From positions 1 to 12,441 of the forward strand of contig CAIPFS010000535.1 in the NCBI GenBank assembly GCA_903864375.1: 12,441 nucleotides of DNA, read 5' to 3'. The translations under genes were made by a program, and so were the position numbers. The DNA comes from an uncultured Verrucomicrobiota bacterium. Its GTDB lineage: Bacteria; Verrucomicrobiota; Verrucomicrobiia; Limisphaerales; UBA9464. Positions 6,618 to 12,441 of this stretch are shown one piece after another. Positions within the stretch are counted from its first letter, which is position 1. Each line of letters begins with the position of its first letter. A model generated the notes under the pieces. That model made no database searches and was not told the origin of the DNA. It worked only from the letters and a program-made list of their open reading frames with translations.

Positions 6618-7502
6618 ATGCCCCTACTTCCTCCGCTGGAACCCGCCCCATCCTTTGGGGAACTCTCATGTGATGAACTGTCCCACCGGTACGCCCGGGG
6701 GATTCTGACCCCGGAGGAACTGGTTCGGGATGCCATCGCGAATCTGCGTGCCGTCCTGCCCTATGGCGGACTCCGGCCGCCAGAACACCCCGGGGCAACG
6801 GAATTTCCTCGTCCGCCAACAGGCATCGGACGGCTTCATGGTATCACCTTCGTGAGTCCACTTGTCCCCGGACCTGAATCTGTCCTGACCCATCTCGCTC
6901 TCGCCGCAGGTGGGACCCAGGTGGGCCAAACCGTTTCCGAACCCGGCCACCATCCCCTCGCCCCCGGCCAGAGATTAACCGGACCGTGGGCCGGCGGCGC
7001 GATCGCGTTGTTGGGCTGGGCCGCTCCGCTGGCGCTGGGAGTGGATGCCACCGGAGACCTCGCCCGGATGGTTCTCCAGACGGGGCTGCCGGGATTCCGG
7101 ATCGGAGGATCCCACAAAACAGCAACCCCCGGCTGGCTGTACCGCTACCTGGTGGATGCCGTGTCCATCACCAGCGCACTGGTGCCATCGCAGCCAACTC
7201 CATCCGACTTCCACCTGCATTGGAATCTAAGTGCGGATTCAGAGGAGCTGGCAGGGCCTGTCTTGACGGCACTGCGAAAGCGGGCGAGCGAGGCGCCCGG
7301 GGCCGGGATAACGATTCGCGTGACGCGCCTGACTCCAGAATCCGTCGAACTCGCGTCCCGGGAAAGTCTTGCCGCTGCCTATATCCCCTGGCGCTGGGGA
7401 AGTCCGAAGGCGACCGCTTTTCAGTTGCTGGCACCGGAAGGTTCGGAGGCCGCACTGGCCGTGGCCGCCCGCTCGCTGGCCGGGCCCGCTTCCCTGATCT
7501 AG
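6618..7502 (+). CDS. Truncated amidase-signature-like protein lacking the catalytic triad
   Basis: A 294-residue protein that reads as a degenerate amidase-signature family member; true members are usually around 450-500 residues. The amidase-like blocks are in order. LSCDELSHRYARGILTPEEL (17-35) resembles the N-terminal helix pair. GRLHGITFVSPLVPG (71-85) sits where GIPFAVKD normally carries the catalytic Lys, here P81. LALAAGGTQVGQTVSEPG (93-110) matches the AGA-VGKTN-E segment. TGPWAGGAIALLG (121-133) replaces the GSSGG loop, with no Ser. APLALGVDATGDLAR (136-150) replaces ALGTDTGGSIR, with D147 at the nucleophile Ser. All three triad positions are thus lost, yet the frame is intact. The start is the ATG 10 bp after the Rieske stop; an in-frame extension from 6555 would overlap that gene. 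It may be a scaffold or subunit, or a gene in decay. The family assignment is by eye. Confidence 0.72.
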   Translation: MPLLPPLEPAPSFGELSCDELSHRYARGILTPEELVRDAIANLRAVLPYGGLRPPEHPGATEFPRPPTGIGRLHGITFVSPLVPGPESVLTHLALAAGGTQVGQTVSEPGHHPLAPGQRLTGPWAGGAIALLGWAAPLALGVDATGDLARMVLQTGLPGFRIGGSHKTATPGWLYRYLVDAVSITSALVPSQPTPSDFHLHWNLSADSEELAGPVLTALRKRASEAPGAGITIRVTRLTPESVELASRESLAAAYIPWRWGSPKATAFQLLAPEGSEAALAVAARSLAGPASLI

Positions 7503-7508
7503 AACGCG

Positions 7509-7524
7509 GAAGCCGCCCGGCTTC
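7509..7524 (+). terminator. Inverted repeat after the amidase-like gene
   Basis: GAAGCCG-CC-CGGCTTC is a perfect 7-bp inverted repeat (6-bp stem with a 4-base loop when folded) that begins 6 bp after the stop codon. It is followed by ACACACAC rather than a T-run. Position suggests the end of the Rieske/amidase-like transcript, but it is not a standard intrinsic terminator. The rest of the gap to 7752 shows no gene, repeat or clear promoter. Confidence 0.3.
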
Positions 7525-7752
7525 ACACACACACCGCGCCCACCGGCACGTACCAAAGGGGCCTCGATAGCGAAGTAGCGCAACGGAAATTCTGGTCTTT
7601 ATCCGACTGCCTGCCATTCTCGGCCCACTCTGGAACCGTCGCTGAATCCGCAGTCCGAAAACGCGTTCAAAACCGTCATGGACAGACTTGCTGAACTGCT
7701 GCCAGTTCCATGCAGACCGGGAAAAAGGCCATTGAAAAACCTTTCTCAAACC

Positions 7753-9906
7753 ATGAATCGGGCGTTGCTCGTGCTCTGTGCCCTGTGTGGGGCCTTGCTC
7801 TCCGCGTCAGCGGCTTCCCCTGCTGCCACTCCAGGCTCCGTCGACTGGCCCACCTATCTGGGTGACAAAACACGAAACCTTTACTCGCCCCTTCGACAAA
7901 TCAACCGGAAGAACGTCGCACAACTCCAGGTGGCCTGGAGCTACGACACCGGGGACACGGGGGAATATCAGGCCAACAATCTGATTGTTGCCGGTGTGCT
8001 TTACACGGCCTCTCCCAAGCGCAGCGTCATCGCGCTGGATGCTGCCACCGGACGGGAGCTCTGGAAATGGAACCCAGGTTCAGAACGCCCCGGCTCCGGG
8101 GGCGGCCGCCAGCGCGGCCTGGTCTTCTGGGAAAATGAATCGGGCGGTGAACAGCGCCTGTTCACGGCGGCCGGGAACCACCTTTACGCACTGGATCCTG
8201 TTCAAGGCAAGCCCATACGCAGCTTCGGTGAAAACGGTTCGATTCACCTCGGCACCGGGCTGGATGTGGAGGGAACACCCAGCGTCGGCCTCAATACTCC
8301 CGGCGTCACTTATAAGGACATGTTTATTCTTGGAGGGGTGGGCGGCCCGGGGGCGGTCCGGGCCTTTGATGTCCGCACCGGCCAGCGTCGCTGGATATTT
8401 CACCTGATTCCCCGTCCGGGTGAACCCGGTTATGAGAGCTGGCCGCCGGACGCCTACAAAACGGCCACCGGTCTCATGCCCTGGTCCGGGCAGTCTCTCG
8501 ACGAAAAGCGGGGGATTGTCTACGTCGCCACCAAGACGGCGGAGCCGGATTTCTACGGGGGCGCACGCCACGGACAGAACCTGTTCGCGAACAGTCTCGT
8601 CGCCCTGGACGCCGCCACTGGGCGTCGACTTTGGCACTACCAATTAGTACACCACGATCTCCTCGACAAGGACCTGCCCTGTCCCCCGATTTTGTTGACC
8701 GTGGTTCACGCGGGTAAAAAGGTCGACGCCGTGGCGCAGGGAACCAAGCACGGTCGCCTCTTCGTTTTCAATCGCGTCACTGGAACCCCACTCTGGCCCA
8801 TTGAAGAACGGCCGGAACCCGCCTCGGACCTGCGTGGGGAGGAAACTTCGCCGACGCAGCCCTATCCCTTGAAACCGGCACCGCTGATGCGCCAGCGCTA
8901 CACCGAGGCCGATGTGTCCCACATTTCCCCGGAAGCGTACACCAACACCCTCGCACGAATCCGGCTCTCACCCAACGCCGGTCCCTTCCCTGCGCCCAAT
9001 CTCAAGGAAACCGTCATGTTTCCAGGCTTTGATGGTGGCATGGAATGGGGCGGAGGGGCTGCGGACCCGCAGGGAATCTATTATGCCAACGTCAACGAGA
9101 TTCCATGGCTCCTGCAAATGGTCGAAATACGCCGGGCTGACGGCAGTGCTGTTCCGCGGAGCGAACAGGACTACATGGCATTTTGTGCCCCCTGCCATGG
9201 CCTGGATCGGACCGGCAATCCTTCGGGCGGATTCCCTTCCCTGATTGATGTCGCCCAACGAAAAACCCGGGACCAACTCTTACTCCTCCTCAAACAAGGC
9301 GCCGGTAGGATGCCCGCCTTTGACGCACTGACGGAGGATCAGCGGAATGCGATCCTGAACTATGTCGTCAGCGGGGATGGGATATCCGCGGGGCGCAACG
9401 ACGAAGGAACCGTTTCCCCCTCCAACCCCCATTCAACGCCGCCCTATACGTTTTCGGGATTTCGCCGGTGGCTGGATGCGGAGGGGTATCCCGCCATCCG
9501 ACCGCCATGGGGAACCTTGAACGCCGTGGACCTCAACACAGGTGAAATCAAATGGAAGGTTCCCCTCGGCGAATATGCGAAGCTGACGGAACGGGGCATC
9601 CCCCCCACCGGCACCGAAAATTATGGTGGCCCCGTCGTCACAGCGGGCGGATTGATTTTCATTGGTGCCACCGCCGATGAGACCATGCGGGCTTTTGACA
9701 AGGACACTGGAGCCATCCTGTGGCAGGCCAAACTGCCTTTCGGGGGCAATGCCACCCCCAGCACCTACATGGTCCACGGACGACAATACGTGGTCATTTC
9801 CGCCGGAGGAGGAAAATCAGGACGTCCTTCCGGAGGCAGTATTGTGGCCTTTGCCCTGCCGGAATCGGCACCCAAGCCCTCAACAAGAGCGGGTTCGAAA
9901 CCGTAG
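7753..9906 (+). CDS. PQQ-dependent dehydrogenase with inserted cytochrome c domain (glucose dehydrogenase-like)
   Basis: Periplasmic quinoprotein of 717 residues that oxidises a sugar or alcohol and passes electrons through its own heme c. Residues 1-20 are a signal peptide (RALLVLCALCGALLSASA). The PQQ beta-propeller shows repeated tryptophan-docking motifs: ALDAATGRELWKW (94-106), ALDAATGRRLWHY (284-296), AVDLNTGEIKWKV (591-603) and AFDKDTGAILWQA (647-659). The glucose-dehydrogenase block VHHDLLDKDLPCPP (299-312) holds the likely catalytic D302, and TKHGRLFVFNR (331-341) the likely PQQ-contacting K332. A cytochrome c domain interrupts the propeller: heme motif C478-A-P-C-H482 and probable axial Met520 in GRMPAF. 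The last blades then resume with TGTENYGG (619-626). Unlike the Escherichia coli Gcd enzyme there is no N-terminal membrane domain. I chose the ATG at 7753 because it begins the signal peptide; an upstream in-frame ATG at 7678 would bury it. MFS gene follows closely. Confidence 0.94.
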   Translation: MNRALLVLCALCGALLSASAASPAATPGSVDWPTYLGDKTRNLYSPLRQINRKNVAQLQVAWSYDTGDTGEYQANNLIVAGVLYTASPKRSVIALDAATGRELWKWNPGSERPGSGGGRQRGLVFWENESGGEQRLFTAAGNHLYALDPVQGKPIRSFGENGSIHLGTGLDVEGTPSVGLNTPGVTYKDMFILGGVGGPGAVRAFDVRTGQRRWIFHLIPRPGEPGYESWPPDAYKTATGLMPWSGQSLDEKRGIVYVATKTAEPDFYGGARHGQNLFANSLVALDAATGRRLWHYQLVHHDLLDKDLPCPPILLTVVHAGKKVDAVAQGTKHGRLFVFNRVTGTPLWPIEERPEPASDLRGEETSPTQPYPLKPAPLMRQRYTEADVSHISPEAYTNTLARIRLSPNAGPFPAPNLKETVMFPGFDGGMEWGGGAADPQGIYYANVNEIPWLLQMVEIRRADGSAVPRSEQDYMAFCAPCHGLDRTGNPSGGFPSLIDVAQRKTRDQLLLLLKQGAGRMPAFDALTEDQRNAILNYVVSGDGISAGRNDEGTVSPSNPHSTPPYTFSGFRRWLDAEGYPAIRPPWGTLNAVDLNTGEIKWKVPLGEYAKLTERGIPPTGTENYGGPVVTAGGLIFIGATADETMRAFDKDTGAILWQAKLPFGGNATPSTYMVHGRQYVVISAGGGKSGRPSGGSIVAFALPESAPKPSTRAGSKP

Positions 9907-9927
9907 GTCCACCTCGTGCCGGAAGGA

Positions 9928-11178
9928 ATGCCCACCCCCTCCCAACCTGCCCTCACTCCGGGTCGAATCCGATGGATGATCCTGGTTGCCGCTTTTCTAG
10001 GCTGGCTCTTCGACGGCTTCGAAATGAGCCTCTTCTCCGTGGTGGCCCGCCCTGCCCTGAAGGATCTCATCGGCCAGGGAGGTGAGGCGGTTGTGGGCGA
10101 TTGGATGGGCCGCATTACTGCCGGATTCCTGTTGGGTGCCGCAACCGGAGGGTTGGTTTTTGGCTGGCTGGGAGACCGGATCGGTCGTGTCCGGGCCATG
10201 TCCCTGAGTATTCTAACCTATTCCCTTTTCAGCGGAGCAGCCTATTTCGCCGGTGCCCCATGGCATCTCCTTATCCTCCGGTTTGTGGCGGCCTTGGGAA
10301 TGGGTGGGGAATGGTCGTTGGGGGTCGCCCTGGTCATGGAAACGTGGCCGGAAAAGAACCGCCCCCGGCTGGCCGGTGCCATCGGCGCCGCCTCCAATCT
10401 GGGGATGGTTCTCGTGGGGATCGTCGCCTGGAGGATTCCAGTGACCGTTCAATCGTGGCGCTGGATGTTTTTAGTGGGGGCGAGCCCGGCCGTTTTGACG
10501 TTGATGATCCGACTCTTCATCCCGGAATCCCCGCGCTGGCAGGCATCCGTCCGGGGTGCACGCGTTCGTCCCCTCCAGGAGATCCTTGGCCGGAACCTTC
10601 TGCACAGAACCCTCCTGGCCTCTGCCCTCGCCTCCGTGGCCCTGATAGGAACCTGGGGCTCCATCCAGTGGATACCGCTCTGGGCCGACCAGATGACGGG
10701 AGGAACCGTCGCCCATGCCAAGGCCCAGGCGCAGATGATCTCCTCCCTGGGTGCAACCCTCGGCAGCGCGCTCGCCCCGGTCCTACTCGGGCCGCTGCCA
10801 CGAAGGTGGGGCTATTTTTTGCTTTGCGTTGCCTCCCTCGCCGCGTGCGCCTTTCTTTTCCGGGGCTTCACCGCTTTTGGAGGAAACTTCCTGGTCATGG
10901 TTTTCTTCACCGGGGCGTGCACGGCGGCATTCTATGGATGGCTTCCCCTCTATTTGCCCGAACTGTTCCCGACCCGGGTCCGTGCCACCGGTCAGGGCGT
11001 GGCGTATAACTCCGGCCGAATTCTTGCCGCCGTGGGCGCACTGGCGGGAGGTCAATTGGTGGGATTTTATCACGGGAGCTATTCCCGCATGGCCTCCATC
11101 ATCACGCTGGTGTACTGCGTCGGCATGGGATTGATCTGGCTCGCGCCTGAAACCCGTCATCAGCCCCTTCCCGAATGA
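9928..11178 (+). CDS. MFS transporter, aromatic/organic acid or sugar type
   Basis: Inner-membrane major facilitator carrier of 416 residues with about 12 hydrophobic segments, probably a proton symporter for an organic anion or sugar. Helix 1 carries LFDGFEMSLFS (27-37), like the DGYD/E motif of acid:H+ symporters. Motif A is GWLGDRIGRVRAM (79-91) between helices 2 and 3. GMGGEWSLGVALVMETWPEK (124-143) corresponds to the helix 4-5 signature, PESPRW (199-204) ends the first half, and PELFPTRVRATGQG (344-357) is the conserved C-terminal-half loop. Start is uncertain: ATG 9928 is used here, while a GTG at 9916 adds four residues; AAGGA lies immediately before the ATG, too close for an ideal site. 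It begins 21 bp after the PQQ dehydrogenase stop and its TGA overlaps the next ATG, so all three are likely co-transcribed. Substrate is probably the acid formed by the dehydrogenase, by inference only. Confidence 0.92.
   Translation: MPTPSQPALTPGRIRWMILVAAFLGWLFDGFEMSLFSVVARPALKDLIGQGGEAVVGDWMGRITAGFLLGAATGGLVFGWLGDRIGRVRAMSLSILTYSLFSGAAYFAGAPWHLLILRFVAALGMGGEWSLGVALVMETWPEKNRPRLAGAIGAASNLGMVLVGIVAWRIPVTVQSWRWMFLVGASPAVLTLMIRLFIPESPRWQASVRGARVRPLQEILGRNLLHRTLLASALASVALIGTWGSIQWIPLWADQMTGGTVAHAKAQAQMISSLGATLGSALAPVLLGPLPRRWGYFLLCVASLAACAFLFRGFTAFGGNFLVMVFFTGACTAAFYGWLPLYLPELFPTRVRATGQGVAYNSGRILAAVGALAGGQLVGFYHGSYSRMASIITLVYCVGMGLIWLAPETRHQPLPE
11175..11178 (+). other. ATGA stop/start overlap coupling MFS and enolase superfamily genes
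   Basis: The MFS stop TGA (11176-11178) shares bases with the ATG (11175-11177) of the next gene. Such overlap usually means one transcript and re-initiation by the same ribosome, tying the amounts of the carrier and the enzyme. Confidence 0.85.
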
Positions 11179-12441
11179 GCCGTGCCACCGACATCCGGCC
11201 CACTGCCGTCACCGGTTACCACCTCCCCGTGGTCACCCGGGTCCCTTTAAAGTTTGGTTCCGAGACCCTTCACTCGGTGGTCTGCCTGCGGGTGCGGATG
11301 CGAGTGGAAGGCCGCACGGGCATTTCCGCAGAAGGATGGGGTGAAACCCCGTTGAGCGTCCAATGGGTCTGGCCCGGCTCCCTGCCTTATGCCGATCGTC
11401 TGGACGCCCTCCAACGGTTTTGCATCGTGCTGGCCCACGCCTGGGCTCAATTCAATTCCTATGGCCATCCCCTCGAAGTAGGACACGATTTTATCGAAGA
11501 GCAACTCCCCGATCTGGCCTCGAACTTCAACCAATCCCAGCCCGCAGAAGCCGCCCTTCCCTGGCTCGCCGTCCTCGTCTGTTGCTCAGCCTTCGATCTG
11601 GCACTCCACGACGCATACGGACAACTCCACCGGACCCCGGTCTATGAAACGTTGAACCGCAGTTGGTTGACCCGGAATCTATCCGACTTTCTTCAGCCGG
11701 CTGAGGACTCGACCCACTCGTTCAAGAATCAGGAACCGAGGTTGTGCGGGGTGGAACCGTCCACCCGTCGATTGACGGCGTGGCATCTGGTCGGCGGAAG
11801 GGATGCGTTGGATGTTGCTGACCTGGACGGCACAGAACCGGACGACGGATATCCAGTCACCCTGCGTCAATGGATCGAGCGGGACGGACTCCGATGCCTG
11901 AAGGTCAAGCTTCGGGGCGACGATCCCGGCTGGGACCTCGACCGACTGCTCCAGGTGGGGCGGATGGGAGCCGAATCAGGCGTCGAGTGGCTTTCAGCTG
12001 ATTTTAACTGCACCGTCCGGAACCCGCTCTATGTCACGGAGATTCTTGACCAGCTGATGCGGGACGCTCCCCGCACCTATGGCATGTTGCTCTACGTCGA
12101 ACAACCGTTTCCCTACGATCTCGAACACCATCCCATGGATGTTCGAGCCGTTTCTGCCCGTAAACCGCTCTTCATGGATGAGAGCGCCCACGATTGGCGC
12201 ATGCTGCGGCTCGGACGTTCTCTGGGGTGGACCGGCGTCGCCCTCAAGACTTGCAAGACCCAGACCGGGGCGCTGCTCTCGGCCTGCTGGGCTAGGGCCC
12301 ATGGAATGACCCTGATGGTTCAGGACCTCACCAATCCAATGCTGGCACAGATTCCACATGTGCTCCTCGCTGCACACGCCGGGACGATCATGGGGGTCGA
12401 AACCAACAGCATGCAATTCTATCCAGATGCCTCGATAGATC
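11175..12441 (+). CDS. Enolase superfamily enzyme, mandelate racemase/muconate lactonizing type (C-terminus missing)
   Basis: Cytoplasmic Mg-dependent enzyme that abstracts a proton next to a carboxylate; 422 residues are visible before the window ends. The N-terminal capping domain runs to about 165 and closes with SAFDLALHDAYG (138-149). The barrel carries the KxK pair K243/K245 in CLKVKLRG, metal ligands D276 (SADFNC), E309 (YVEQPF) and D335 (FMDES), and a sixth-strand lysine K358 in VALKTCK. Lysines on both faces follow the muconate lactonizing/dipeptide epimerase/OSBS subgroup rather than the His-Asp dyad of mandelate racemase and many sugar-acid dehydratases. Residues 165-235 (FLQPAEDSTHSF to YPVTLRQWI) look longer than usual between cap and barrel. 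The ATG overlaps the MFS stop in ATGA, implying translational coupling. The reaction cannot be assigned: cycloisomerase, epimerase, racemase or dehydratase all remain possible. Confidence 0.9.
   Translation, partial: MSRATDIRPTAVTGYHLPVVTRVPLKFGSETLHSVVCLRVRMRVEGRTGISAEGWGETPLSVQWVWPGSLPYADRLDALQRFCIVLAHAWAQFNSYGHPLEVGHDFIEEQLPDLASNFNQSQPAEAALPWLAVLVCCSAFDLALHDAYGQLHRTPVYETLNRSWLTRNLSDFLQPAEDSTHSFKNQEPRLCGVEPSTRRLTAWHLVGGRDALDVADLDGTEPDDGYPVTLRQWIERDGLRCLKVKLRGDDPGWDLDRLLQVGRMGAESGVEWLSADFNCTVRNPLYVTEILDQLMRDAPRTYGMLLYVEQPFPYDLEHHPMDVRAVSARKPLFMDESAHDWRMLRLGRSLGWTGVALKTCKTQTGALLSACWARAHGMTLMVQDLTNPMLAQIPHVLLAAHAGTIMGVETNSMQFYPDASID

Noticed and set aside
5933..6736. A 267-codon minus-strand frame opposite the Rieske gene
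   Set aside because: The Rieske frame carries all metal ligands; the opposite frame shows no family pattern.
6986..7749. Alternative frames over the amidase-like gene, on both strands
   Set aside because: Arginine/glycine/proline-rich with no motif; the plus frame 6618-7502 has ordered amidase-like blocks.
7503..7752. Possible small gene or RNA in the gap before the PQQ dehydrogenase
   Set aside because: No start with a ribosome site, no tRNA-like fold and no convincing promoter; only the short inverted repeat at 7509-7524 stands out.
9765..10199. Minus-strand frame across the PQQ dehydrogenase/MFS junction
   Set aside because: It overlaps two well-supported genes and has low-complexity composition.
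1..12441. CRISPR array, insertion sequence, tRNA or phage-related genes
   Set aside because: No regularly spaced repeats, transposase motifs, terminal inverted repeats or tRNA-like sequences were seen.

Overview
This GC-rich window looks like chromosomal DNA of a free-living Gram-negative heterotroph. The secreted DUF1080 (3-keto-disaccharide hydrolase-like) protein, the PQQ dehydrogenase with an inserted cytochrome c, the DPP-IV type peptidase, the many Sec signal peptides and the scarcity of clear Shine-Dalgarno sites together suggest Verrucomicrobiota (or a relative such as Planctomycetota). That assignment is inference: there is no rRNA or other phylogenetic marker here. I found no tRNA, rRNA, CRISPR array, insertion sequence or phage gene.

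Layout. (1) 1-1973, minus strand: a dipeptidyl-peptidase IV type S9 serine peptidase, cut by the window start after its nucleophile serine. (2) 2171-2896, plus: a secreted DUF1080 protein, divergent from the peptidase. (3) 3074-4078, plus: an exported NMT1/THI5-like substrate-binding protein without permease or ATPase in view. It is preceded by a gap rich in small palindromes. (4) 4158-5510, minus: an 8-oxoguanine deaminase family amidohydrolase, convergent with (3). (5) 5576-6607, plus: a Rieske non-heme iron oxygenase, divergent from (4) across only 65 bp. (6) 6618-7502, plus: a short amidase-signature protein that has lost all three catalytic positions, 10 bp after the oxygenase. (7) 7753-9906, 9928-11178 and 11175-12441 (cut by the window end), plus: PQQ dehydrogenase, MFS transporter and a muconate-lactonizing-type enolase superfamily enzyme, in tight succession and probably one operon.

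Two working ideas follow, both inference. Genes 3-6 could serve uptake and breakdown of a nitrogen-rich heterocycle such as a substituted purine: a binding protein, an oxygenase, a ring deaminase and a non-catalytic amidase-fold partner. Genes 7 could form a periplasmic-oxidation, uptake and cytoplasmic-conversion chain: the PQQ enzyme oxidises a sugar or alcohol outside, the MFS carrier imports the acid, and the enolase superfamily enzyme acts on it through an enolate. The most unusual item is the apparently dead amidase at 6618-7502. The compact divergent promoter at 5511-5575, with its TTCG-loop hairpin, and the layered palindromes at 2951-3065 also deserve a look.
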